Below are positions 43,086 to 50,641 of a DNA stretch of 64,000 nucleotides, piece by piece. Source of the DNA: Thermoplasmata archaeon (GTDB taxonomy: Archaea; Thermoplasmatota; Thermoplasmata; Thermoplasmatales; GCA-001856825); contig JAJYUZ010000005.1 of assembly GCA_021792255.1 (NCBI GenBank), positions 1 to 64,000 on the forward strand, given 5' to 3'. The position numbers and the translations under genes were made by a program. Under the pieces are notes generated by a model, which saw nothing but the letters and a program-made list of their open reading frames with translations, searched no databases and was not told the origin of the DNA. Positions within the stretch are counted from its first letter, which is position 1, and every line of letters begins with the position of its first letter.

Positions 43086-43647
43086 ATTAGCACTGGTGTT
43101 CCTCAGTACGCCTTCTAAAAGGCGGTAGGACAGTAAACACAACCATAGGGGAACACATTGAAGGGTTGTTATTTCAGGAACTGCCGGCCGGTTCCCAAAG
43201 ATCGGCATGGTGAGGAAGTGGAAGAGGAAACGGAAATTTTTGTTCATGGTCATAAGGACGGAAGAGTTGGAGTGATGTTTTTCTGAAATCATGAGAATGA
43301 TCATGGGTACTCTCAGGTAAAGAAGTGGCAAAGGTGGTACATTACCTTAGTCATGGGTCGTGCGGAAAATTTGTGCATTTTTCCAATTTTACCGTGAATT
43401 TACCGTTTATTTTACCATCACTCTACCGCATCTTTACCGACTATTTTCACTCCATTTCACTACTAGGAGCTCATAGGAAGAACTGTTATAGTCTCGTATG
43501 CGTCAGGAGATGGACTGCGACCCGTCCTTGTTCTGGATAAAACATAACCTGCTATAGTCGCTATTAAATTTCTTCCAATCATCGAGGGTTTCGGAATCCT
43601 CAGTAGAACCTCAAAAAATTAAAATACGGTAAAAATAATCTAAATCG
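43086..43647. other. Long intergenic region ahead of the CDP-sugar genes
   Basis: It contains a hairpin CGCCTT-CTAA-AAGGCG (43109-43124), possibly ending the upstream gene, and a phased TTTACCG array (43388-43439, listed separately). A lone CGGTAAA at 43627-43633 lies just before the rfbF start. Open frames in the rest have no recognisable content and several look like decayed sequence. Confidence 0.5.
43388..43439 (+). repeat. Phased array of five TTTACCG-like heptamers
   Basis: Units start at 43388 (TTTACCG), 43399 (TTTACCG), 43411 (TTTACCA), 43422 (TCTACCG) and 43433 (TTTACCG). Spacing is 11, 12, 11 and 11 bp, about one helical turn, so all units face the same side of the DNA. Degenerate T-rich units may continue on both sides (TTTTCCA near 43378; TTTCACT at 43445 and 43455). 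The array lies about 210 bp upstream of rfbF. Confidence 0.8.
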
Positions 43648-44424
43648 ATGAAGGTAGTCATATTAGCAGGGGGAAGAGGTACAAGGTTATCCGAGGAAAC
43701 AACGGTGAGACCAAAACCTATGGTAGAGATTGGAGAGCAACCGATTATGTGGCATATTATGAAAATTTATTCCCATTATGGTTTTAATGATTTTGTAATC
43801 TGTTTGGGATACAAAGGCAATGTCATAAAGGAATATTTTTACAACTACTTTATCCATGAATCTGACATTGAACTAAACTTGGCAACGAGGGACTTTAAAA
43901 CGTTGAAGAATCCTCCCGAACAATGGAAAGTCACCCTCGTGAACACAGGGCTCGATACCATGACAGGGGGGAGGATCAAGAGAATAAAAGACCATATTGG
44001 AGATGAAACATTCATGATGACATACGGAGACGGCCTTTCAGATCTGAACATTGGTTCTCTTGTCGATTATCACAAGGCCCATAGCAAATATGCGACCGTT
44101 ACGGCGGTCAAGCCACCAGGAAGGTTCGGTGCGATTTCATTACAGGAAAATGGTCTGGTATCTCAATTCACAGAGAAGCCAAGGGGAGATGGGTCGTTTA
44201 TAAACGGAGGTTTTTTTGTTCTCGAGCCTGCAATTTTCGACTATATTGAAGGCGATGGCACAATCTGGGAACAAGAGCCTCTCAGAAAGCTGTCGCGGGA
44301 CAATCAACTTATGGCTTTCAGGCACGATGGTTTCTGGAAAGCTATGGATACAATGAGAGATAAGATTGAACTAAAAAATCTTTGGAACAGCGGAAATGCA
44401 CCATGGAAGGTGTGGAAGAGTTGA
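43648..44424 (+). CDS. rfbF: Glucose-1-phosphate cytidylyltransferase
   Basis: It makes CDP-glucose from CTP and glucose-1-phosphate, the entry step to CDP-deoxy sugars. It has 258 residues, the normal length. The nucleotide-binding start is VILAGGRGTRLSEETTVRPKPMVEIG-like (key residues G-G-x-G-T-R-L and K-P-M). The metal/product region is MMTYGDGLSDLN. The sequence KPPGRFGAI and FINGGFFVLEP are typical of the RfbF subgroup rather than RfbA or GalU. It starts the cluster rfbF, 3,5-epimerase-like, dehydrogenase/epimerase, half-epimerase and rfbG. Base composition is more AT-rich than the housekeeping genes. Confidence 0.96.
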   Translation: MKVVILAGGRGTRLSEETTVRPKPMVEIGEQPIMWHIMKIYSHYGFNDFVICLGYKGNVIKEYFYNYFIHESDIELNLATRDFKTLKNPPEQWKVTLVNTGLDTMTGGRIKRIKDHIGDETFMMTYGDGLSDLNIGSLVDYHKAHSKYATVTAVKPPGRFGAISLQENGLVSQFTEKPRGDGSFINGGFFVLEPAIFDYIEGDGTIWEQEPLRKLSRDNQLMAFRHDGFWKAMDTMRDKIELKNLWNSGNAPWKVWKS

Positions 44425-44460
44425 TTAAAACCATGAACTTTAGGTATGGAGGAATTGACC

Positions 44461-44910
44461 ATGATTGATGGAACCAAAATTACCGAACTGCGGATTATAC
44501 CTGACGAGAGAGGGGCAGTATTAAGAATGCTTAGAAAAGATGATCCTGTCTTTTCCAAGTTCGGAGAAATCTATTTTTCGAAGGTTTATCCGGGCGTGGT
44601 TAAAGGATGGCATCTTCACAAGAAGATGACCTTAAACTACGCAGTTCCAGTCGGAATGGTCAAGTTGGTTCTATATGATAACAGGGAAAACTCCTCTACA
44701 AAGGGGGAGATAATGGAGCTTTTTATAGGGGAGACCAATTATCAGCTGGTAACTATACCTCCAAACGTCTGGAACGGTATTAAGGGAATAGGTACGGTGC
44801 CCGCTTTAATAGCCAACTGTGCAACAGAACCACACGACCCAAATGAAATAGTAAGGATGGACCCAGAGGACAACTTCATTCCCTACAACTGGAACTTAAG
44901 GTGGGGGTAG
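44461..44910 (+). CDS. dTDP-4-dehydrorhamnose 3,5-epimerase-like cupin
   Basis: A 149-residue protein from ATG 44461 (154 from ATG 44446). It belongs to the RfbC-like cupin family: ELRIIPDERGAVLRML at the start, GVVKGWHLHKKMTLNYAVPVG with the metal/catalytic His region, VKLVLYD, and FIGETNYQLVTIPPNVWNGIKG at the end of the barrel. It is shorter than classical RmlC (about 180). In this cluster it probably acts on CDP-4-keto-6-deoxyglucose rather than a dTDP sugar; the exact reaction is an inference. Confidence 0.85.
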   Translation: MIDGTKITELRIIPDERGAVLRMLRKDDPVFSKFGEIYFSKVYPGVVKGWHLHKKMTLNYAVPVGMVKLVLYDNRENSSTKGEIMELFIGETNYQLVTIPPNVWNGIKGIGTVPALIANCATEPHDPNEIVRMDPEDNFIPYNWNLRWG

Positions 44911-44915
44911 AGAAA

Positions 44916-45857
44916 TTGAAAGTTCTCGTTACTGGGGCAAATGGCTTTATTGGTTCTCACGTGCTGGAAGCCTTAATAAAGGAAAATGGTTGGGAAATAG
45001 CCATTACTCTAAGACCTGAGTCTGATATCTCTAGAATAAGGAATATGTTGGAAGAATCAAATAGAATCAAGGCATATGTCTTGGGTGAACAAAGCTTAGA
45101 CAGCATCATTTCGAGTTTTAAACCTGACCTTGTTGTTAACTTTGCAGTTTACTACGAAAAGAAGGACCTTTATTCTAATATAGATCAAATGGTTGAAACA
45201 AACATATCATTTTCCTCTAAGATTTTAGATTCCATGTCAAGAAATGGAGGAAGGTTTTTTGTGAACACAGGGACTTACACAGAATTCCTAATGGATAAGC
45301 AAATCTTAGCTACAGAATCTAACGTTCACCCTGCCAATCTCTACTCCGCAACCAAGGCAGCATTCGAAAACATCTTAAAATATTACACCGAGAATTATAA
45401 TATAACTGCAGTCACATTGAACCTTTCAACTACTTACGGACCGAAAGATAAACCCAATAATCTAATTCCATATTTGGTGAATTGTTCTTTGGAAAATAGA
45501 GATGCAAATGTCTCAGCGGGGGAACAAATTTTGGATTTCGTTTATGTAAAGGATGTTGCAGAAGCATATGTAAAAGCTATGAGATACTTATTGGGCACCC
45601 ATAAAAATTACGACGTGTTTAGCATAGGAAGTGGCTCTCCTCACAATCTTAAGGAAATCGCTGAAATTATTAGCGGATTCGGTGGCAATCTCAGGATCAA
45701 CTGGGGGGCAATACCTTACAGCCTTCAAGAGACGTTCTTCTTCAAGTCTGATATAACCCACGCAAGGAATGTTCTCAGGTGGTGGCCAAAATATACACTG
45801 AGTGAAGGCCTCCGTGAAACCTTTGAATACTTTAAGGGTGTAAAGTCCCATGAATGA
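44916..45857 (+). CDS. NAD(P)-dependent sugar epimerase/reductase (extended SDR)
   Basis: An extended short-chain dehydrogenase of about 314 residues. It has a Rossmann motif VLVTGANGFIGSHVLEAL and the active-site YSATKAAFE (Y-x-x-x-K) with an upstream Thr/Ser in NTGTYTEF. The frame opens at GTG 44901, but TTG 44916 puts the Rossmann strand directly after the start and shortens the overlap: GTG 44901 overlaps the previous gene by 10 bp, TTG does not. It most likely reduces or epimerises CDP-4-keto-6-deoxyhexose, as in abequose/paratose/tyvelose-type pathways. Which sugar results cannot be read from sequence. No RfbH dehydratase is present, so a 3,6-dideoxy sugar is unlikely. Confidence 0.85.
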   Translation: MKVLVTGANGFIGSHVLEALIKENGWEIAITLRPESDISRIRNMLEESNRIKAYVLGEQSLDSIISSFKPDLVVNFAVYYEKKDLYSNIDQMVETNISFSSKILDSMSRNGGRFFVNTGTYTEFLMDKQILATESNVHPANLYSATKAAFENILKYYTENYNITAVTLNLSTTYGPKDKPNNLIPYLVNCSLENRDANVSAGEQILDFVYVKDVAEAYVKAMRYLLGTHKNYDVFSIGSGSPHNLKEIAEIISGFGGNLRINWGAIPYSLQETFFFKSDITHARNVLRWWPKYTLSEGLRETFEYFKGVKSHE

Positions 45858-46143
45858 AGACATCTATCCAGAAATAAGCATACTTGGAGCAAGGCTCTCC
45901 GGACTTTCTCTCTATATTCCCGAAGGTTTCGCTCATGGATTCTTAACCCAAGGAGAAAGTAATATCGTCCTTTGCCTTGTTGATAAACGCTATAGCCCTC
46001 AACACGAAGGTGGCATTAGGTACGATTCATTTGGTTTTCATTGGCAGATATGTACGCATAAAACACTATCAAAGAGGGATCTCTCGTTCATCAAGTTCAG
46101 CAACTTTCGCACGCCATTCGGAGGTAATATAAATGAAAGGTAA
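45850..46143 (+). CDS. C-terminal half of a 3,5-epimerase (RfbC-like), stand-alone
   Basis: A 97-residue protein matching only the second half of dTDP-4-dehydrorhamnose 3,5-epimerase: LSLYIPEGFAHGFLTQGES, then VDKRYSPQHEGGIRYDSFGFHW and LSKRDLSF near the end. The N-terminal half of the cupin, with the catalytic His and Lys residues, is absent. The start ATG 45850 overlaps the preceding stop and the end overlaps rfbG by 11 bp, so it is translated as part of the operon. It may be a decayed remnant, or a small cupin that works with the other epimerase-like protein. Confidence 0.75.
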   Translation: MNEDIYPEISILGARLSGLSLYIPEGFAHGFLTQGESNIVLCLVDKRYSPQHEGGIRYDSFGFHWQICTHKTLSKRDLSFIKFSNFRTPFGGNINER

Positions 46144-47215
46144 TTTATCAAAAGATCATTTAGAGTTTTTTGGAAAGAAGAAAATTCTAATAACCGGTCA
46201 TACTGGTTTCATTGGTTCCTGGCTTACAAAATGGCTCTCGATGCTGGGTTCCCAAGTTTTAGGGTACTCTTTAGATCCTTCAACACATCCAAATATGTTC
46301 TCTAATCTAAATTTTGGAAGTAATTTAATCGATGTTCGAAATGATATCCTCAACAAAGAGTCTTTGAAAAAGGCTGTAAGTGACTTTGAACCAGAGATAG
46401 TATTTCATTTAGCGGCACAACCTATAGTGTTAGAATCATATAACAATCCAGAATATACCTATCAAACAAACGTTATTGGGACAGTTAACCTTCTAGATAT
46501 TTTACGAAAAAATCAATCCGTGAAGGTTATAGTGGTAATTACAAGTGACAAAGTTTACGAAAATGTGGAATGGATTTATCCGTATCGTGAGACCGACCCA
46601 TTAGGTGGGAAGGACCCTTACAGTGCGAGTAAATCTTGTCAAGATATCGTAGTAAGTTCGTTTAGGGAAAGCTTTTTTGCCGGTCGCGATGTAAGTGTAT
46701 CTTCCATAAGGGCTGGTAATGTTATTGGGGGTGGTGATTGGGGGGAATTTAGGCTGGTACCTGATATTGTAAGGGGAATTACTCAAAAGAAGATTATCGA
46801 TTTAAGAAATCCTTACTCAACTAGACCATGGCAACACGTTCTTGATCTAGCATTTGGAATGATGAAATTAGCCGAGATGAGTTGGTTGAACACCGAATAT
46901 GCAGGGATCTGGAATTTTGGGCCTACTGGCGCAGACAATTTAACGGTGAAAGAACTTGCCGGCAGATTAATTAATTTTTGGGGAGCCGGCGAGTATAAAA
47001 TCTCAAAAAGTGGAAAATTTTACGAGGCATCTTATTTGAAACTTGATATAAGCAAGGCTAGGCATATGCTAAACTGGTACCCGCTAGTTGATATTGATCG
47101 GTCGGTGGTAAAGACTGTTGAATGGTATAAGAAATATTACCACGGTCGTAATGAAATTAATAAATTTACAGAAAAACAGATCAATGAGTATTCCGAGAAT
47201 AGAAATGCGAAGTGA
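46133..47215 (+). CDS. rfbG: CDP-glucose 4,6-dehydratase
   Basis: It converts CDP-glucose to CDP-4-keto-6-deoxyglucose with bound NAD+. It has 360 residues, typical length. The Rossmann motif is ILITGHTGFIGSWLTKWL. The catalytic segments are VITSDKVYEN and PYSASKSCQD (Y-x-x-x-K). The sequence RAGNVIGGGDWGEFRLVPDI and RPWQHVLDLAFGMM are hallmarks of RfbG/DdhB. It completes the rfbF product pathway. The start overlaps the half-epimerase gene and a glycosyltransferase follows with overlap. Confidence 0.96.
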   Translation: MKGNLSKDHLEFFGKKKILITGHTGFIGSWLTKWLSMLGSQVLGYSLDPSTHPNMFSNLNFGSNLIDVRNDILNKESLKKAVSDFEPEIVFHLAAQPIVLESYNNPEYTYQTNVIGTVNLLDILRKNQSVKVIVVITSDKVYENVEWIYPYRETDPLGGKDPYSASKSCQDIVVSSFRESFFAGRDVSVSSIRAGNVIGGGDWGEFRLVPDIVRGITQKKIIDLRNPYSTRPWQHVLDLAFGMMKLAEMSWLNTEYAGIWNFGPTGADNLTVKELAGRLINFWGAGEYKISKSGKFYEASYLKLDISKARHMLNWYPLVDIDRSVVKTVEWYKKYYHGRNEINKFTEKQINEYSENRNAK

Positions 47216-48191
47216 AGCGATAACGGGTAATAGATTAATATGCGAGTTAAAAGAAGAGCCCATAAATCTATTTTTCAGTCTCGCTGATTATAGGAACAGT
47301 TATTTCACAAGCAACGACCAGAACAAGATAATGGAGTTCTATGAAGGGGTTCAAGATTCAGAGGAACTAATTGAATGGATGAGAGAAAGACCAAAAGGTG
47401 TATCATATGTTCATGAGGTCGAAGGCGACAAGGAGATTGTTGTCGTCATAACAACGGCCGACTTTGATGGCAAGTACGCGAAAGAATGCAGAGATAATAT
47501 ATTTAAAGGCCTCCATTTGATATTTGTAGAAAGTGGAGGAAGAGGTGACTTTTATTTCAACATTGCGCACAACATCAACGTCGGAATTAAGAAAGCGATG
47601 GAATACAATCCAAGATGGGTTGTGTTTTCTAATGACGATATGGTAAAACAGGATGAAATTTCAGTACTTCAAGAGGCGCTGAAGAATTACGATCCTTCTA
47701 AGACAGGAATAGCGTATTTTTATCCCAGCACAAGTTACCACTCTAGGGAAATGAATATATCCACCATTAGGAAAACAAGATCAATTGTGAATCCACTGCT
47801 GCTCTATTCCCGCCGGAAGGCATTTGATATTCTAAAGAAATTTAACACTAAATTCGTTCTATCTGGGGGTTCTATCCGGGACTTACTCTTTTATAAGAGA
47901 GTACTCACGTTCAGGAATACAATTGCCATTGCTGTTTATTCAGCGGAAATGATAAAAGAATTTATCTCTAGATACGGTTGTTTTTTTGACGAAACATACA
48001 TAAATTCTGGCGAAGATGGTGATCTCGCATTAAGAGTTCAAAAGGCAGGATGGGAAAAAGGGGAGGTCAATTTTAGGATACGTCCCCTCATAGGTGGAAC
48101 CTTTGGCAATTCAGACAGCAGGTACCTGAGGGATCAAGCCGGCAACATCTATTTTTCAAAGAAGCGAGAGGAAGAGGAACATGACTTTTAA
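47205..48191 (+). CDS. Glycosyltransferase, GT-A-like (paralogue of the gene at 55933)
   Basis: About 328 residues from ATG 47205; ATG 47184 or 47118 are possible starts but lie deeper in rfbG. A metal-binding acidic motif is VVFSNDDMVK, and a distal acidic motif is NSGEDGDLALRVQKAGW, the pattern of GT2-like enzymes (D-x-D then E-D). SLADYRNSYFTSNDQN and IEWMRERPKG are shared nearly word for word with the protein encoded at 55933-56913. A membrane segment is not evident, so the enzyme is probably cytoplasmic or peripheral. The donor may be the CDP-sugar made by the preceding genes. Confidence 0.8.
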   Translation: MRSEAITGNRLICELKEEPINLFFSLADYRNSYFTSNDQNKIMEFYEGVQDSEELIEWMRERPKGVSYVHEVEGDKEIVVVITTADFDGKYAKECRDNIFKGLHLIFVESGGRGDFYFNIAHNINVGIKKAMEYNPRWVVFSNDDMVKQDEISVLQEALKNYDPSKTGIAYFYPSTSYHSREMNISTIRKTRSIVNPLLLYSRRKAFDILKKFNTKFVLSGGSIRDLLFYKRVLTFRNTIAIAVYSAEMIKEFISRYGCFFDETYINSGEDGDLALRVQKAGWEKGEVNFRIRPLIGGTFGNSDSRYLRDQAGNIYFSKKREEEEHDF

Positions 48192-48248
48192 GTCACGGTC
48201 GTACTCCAACGCAACTAGATTCCTTGGAAAAGTCATTTACAGTGGAGC

Positions 48249-48278
48249 TATACCGATTGTTTTACCGCGTCTTTACCG
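48249..48278 (+). repeat. Three TTTACCG-like heptamers, phased
   Basis: Units start at 48249 (TATACCG), 48261 (TTTACCG) and 48272 (TTTACCG), spaced 12 and 11 bp. It is the same motif and phasing as at 43388-43439. It lies between a glycosyltransferase gene and an insertion sequence, possibly in what was the upstream region of the UDP-sugar operon before the insertion. Confidence 0.7.
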
Positions 48279-48414
48279 GCAATAATTTATCGCTCTTTCC
48301 TTTTATAGGGTGATGGGATTAGATTTTATGAATTCAAATGGGTTGAGAAGTGAACTATAGTTAAGGACATTTGTAATTGATTATTATTAAATATTATATC
48401 CGTATACAGATACC

Positions 48415-48903
48415 ATGGTGGAAATGGGTATTGATGAGCTCAAGCTCAATTACAGGAATGAGAAGGATGCGGATGTGCGAGAACGCATCCTCATGATCAT
48501 ATGGCTGAAGTCAGGCATATCCAGCTACAAGATTGGTGAAAGACTGTTCTGTCCCCAGTCCAAGGTCATCTACTGGAAGAAGAGGTATGCAGAACATGGA
48601 ATGGATGGTCTAAGAACAGTCCAGAAATCTGGAAGGCCTACACAAATGGATGAAGTCACAGAACAGCATATAAAGGAAGAGCTATCCTCAAAGGAATACT
48701 GGAAATCCACCCAAGTCTCTTCCATAATCAGGGAGAAGGGCAGAATGATCTACACTCAGAGGCATGTGCGCCGTTTAATGCAGAAGTGGGGTTATTCCCT
48801 AGTAACTCCAAGGAAGAAGCACAAGAAGGCAGCCTCCGATGAAGAGGTTGAAAACTTTAAAAAAAATCCGCAGAGATACTGGGTTCTCTCAGGAAGGGAA
48901 TGA
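48415..48903 (+). CDS. IS630-family transposase, N-terminal ORF A (HTH)
   Basis: A 162-residue protein with two helix-turn-helix segments. The first is around VRERILMIIWLKSGISSYKIGERLFC and the second around STQVSSIIREKGRMIYTQRHVRRLMQK, separated by the linker DGLRTVQKSGRPTQ. This is the DNA-end-binding half. The stop overlaps the ATG of ORF B by 4 bp (ATGA). The DDE domain is therefore made by coupling or by frameshifting near the A-rich stretch at 48859-48865. Confidence 0.9.
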   Translation: MVEMGIDELKLNYRNEKDADVRERILMIIWLKSGISSYKIGERLFCPQSKVIYWKKRYAEHGMDGLRTVQKSGRPTQMDEVTEQHIKEELSSKEYWKSTQVSSIIREKGRMIYTQRHVRRLMQKWGYSLVTPRKKHKKAASDEEVENFKKNPQRYWVLSGRE

Positions 48904-49403
48904 CTGCGGTGTGCATGGATGAGTCCATATTCGTATACGACTCAATAGTAAGAAGGGTGTGGGCAAGGAAGGGAAGCAAGCCAAGAATCATGACAACGGG
49001 TTCTCACAAGAAGGTGCTTCTATCCGGTGCAGTTGCATTAGACGGATCGACTCTATTCCGTTCCTATGAGGGCATGGCATCAAGGGAATTCATCTCCTAT
49101 CTCAGTGCACTGAAGAGGAAGTATGGAAAGTACGTACTGTTCTACGATGGTGCACCCTGGCACAGATCTGAGAAAGTGAAAAGATTCCTCAAGAAGAACA
49201 GGAGGAGGATAAAGCCTGTGATGTTTCCAGCATGTTCTCCCGAGCTTAATCCTGTGGAGGAGTGCTGGAACATAGGAAAGAACACCCTCCTTGGGTCTAC
49301 GGTGCCGGACAGCTTCGAAAAATTGAGGAGAGAGGTATCGGAATATTACAGGACAAAGAAGTTCCATCTAAATATAATCAACTACATATGTCCATATCTA
49401 TAA
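48900..49403 (+). CDS. IS630-family transposase, C-terminal ORF B (DDE)
   Basis: A 167-residue catalytic half. The three acidic residues of the DDE triad are visible in TAVCMDESIF, VLFYDGAPWHRSEKV and CSPELNPVEECWN. Other family hallmarks are the 'D-G-A-P-W-H' and 'P-E-L-N-P-V-E' boxes. The TAA stop lies inside the candidate right inverted repeat. Together with ORF A it gives about 329 residues, normal for IS630. Confidence 0.92.
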   Translation: MTAVCMDESIFVYDSIVRRVWARKGSKPRIMTTGSHKKVLLSGAVALDGSTLFRSYEGMASREFISYLSALKRKYGKYVLFYDGAPWHRSEKVKRFLKKNRRRIKPVMFPACSPELNPVEECWNIGKNTLLGSTVPDSFEKLRREVSEYYRTKKFHLNIINYICPYL

Positions 49404-49407
49404 TATT

Positions 49408-49711
49408 CCTCCTTGTATCAGACGTAGCCGATCTTACTGAGGTCTTGGGTTCATTTCTTGCGGTTATCCAATCAGGCGCTGAACTTCAAACAGTTACCTT
49501 CCCTTGTAAGTTTGTATTTCTCAATGGTCGCATTGAATGAAACGTTATCGGTTGTCTTTCCGCTATCGGGTATCCGTTGCTTAGTCTGCGCCGTATATCA
49601 TTCTTCCATTCTAGAAATTTTTCCGGTTTCGAACGGTTCCTTATATCTTTCTACTCGTTATCAGTTGTCATTTTATAGAAAATTTATAAAGTTATTGTTA
49701 ATCCTCTGGCT
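49408..49711. other. Gap with a 17-bp direct repeat and the uxs promoter
   Basis: CGTTATCGGTTGTCTTT (49543-49559) recurs as CGTTATCAGTTGTCATT (49656-49672), 2 mismatches, 113 bp apart. AATTTATAAAG at about 49679-49689 is a TATA box about 27 bp before ATG 49712. No gene is seen. Confidence 0.5.
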
Positions 49712-50641
49712 ATGGCAGGGGCACTTGTTTCGGGTGGAAATGGTTTCTTGGGATCACATTTGGTTGAAAAACTACTTAAAGAGTGTCTTGAAATTACAGT
49801 TGTGGATGACCTATCTACTATGGAGGAAATGAATTTGCCAAAAGACGTTCGATTTGTGAAAAAGAAAATTGAGAATTTCAAAACTGAAGAAAAATTCGAC
49901 TATGTGATTCATATGGCCGCAAGACCTTCGCCTGAAGACTACATCCAGAATCCGATTGATACTTTGATGTCTAATTCAAAGGGTACTAAGGTGATGCTGG
50001 ACATAGCGCGATTGTCTAACGCAGTTTTTCTGTATACTTCTTCTTCAGAAGTGTATGGGGAAGCTTCCACAATCCCCACGCCTGAGAGCTACTTCGGATA
50101 CGTTAACAGCATCGGTCCGAGGAGCTGTTATGATGAAGGGAAAAGGTATTCCGAATCTCTAATTATGGCTTATTACAGACAGTTCAATCTAGACGTAAGA
50201 ATAGAGAGACCGTTCAACGTGTATGGACCCAGGATTAGGGCTGACGGATTTTATGGCAGGGTCATACCAAGGTTCGTTACATCGGCATTAAATGATAAAG
50301 ACTTAATAATCTACGGGGATGGTCAACAGACTCGCTCCTTCCTATACGTTAACGATTGGGTCGATGCCACTTGGACCTTTCTGACAGAAAGGAATCTTTC
50401 CGGCCAATTTATTAACGTAGGATCAAGGGATGAGATTACAATTAACGATCTCGCTGAGAAAATTGTGAACATCACCTCCTCTCAATCGAAAATTGTCAGG
50501 GTAGAAGGTAGACAAGATGATCCCAGAAGGCGTGCAGCAGATATTACCAAAGCTGGGGAATTATTAAAATGGAAGTCAATGACGAGCCTAGATGAGGGGC
50601 TTCGCCAGACCATAAGTTGGTTCAAGGGGAGAGAGATATGA
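49712..50641 (+). CDS. uxs: UDP-glucuronate decarboxylase (UDP-xylose synthase)
   Basis: An extended SDR of 309 residues. It has the Rossmann motif VSGGNGFLGSHLVEKL, FLYTSSSEVYGEA, and the segment NSIGPRSCYDEGKRYSESL, almost diagnostic for UDP-glucuronate decarboxylases (Y-D-E-G-K-R with catalytic Tyr/Lys). RIERPFNVYGPRIRADGFYG and GDGQQTRSFLYVNDWVDA follow. It converts UDP-glucuronate to UDP-xylose. The next two genes make its substrate from glucose-1-phosphate, strongly supporting the assignment. Its stop overlaps the ugd ATG. The alternative activity, UDP-glucose 4-epimerase, is less likely. Confidence 0.93.
   Translation: MAGALVSGGNGFLGSHLVEKLLKECLEITVVDDLSTMEEMNLPKDVRFVKKKIENFKTEEKFDYVIHMAARPSPEDYIQNPIDTLMSNSKGTKVMLDIARLSNAVFLYTSSSEVYGEASTIPTPESYFGYVNSIGPRSCYDEGKRYSESLIMAYYRQFNLDVRIERPFNVYGPRIRADGFYGRVIPRFVTSALNDKDLIIYGDGQQTRSFLYVNDWVDATWTFLTERNLSGQFINVGSRDEITINDLAEKIVNITSSQSKIVRVEGRQDDPRRRAADITKAGELLKWKSMTSLDEGLRQTISWFKGREI

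Larger units (their letters stand above)
48390..49407 (+). mobile_element. IS630-family insertion sequence
   Basis: About 1.02 kb. The two ORFs encode an HTH part and a DDE part of an IS630/Tc1-type transposase. Candidate terminal inverted repeats are AATATTATA (48390-48398) and TATAATATT (49399-49407), 9 bp perfect with weaker similarity inward. A TA target duplication is not obvious, so the exact ends are uncertain by several bases. Both frames are intact, so the element may be mobile. Confidence 0.8.

Noticed and set aside
43388-43439. CRISPR array
   Set aside because: The repeats are 7 bp at 11-bp spacing with no room for spacers, and no cas genes are present anywhere in the window.
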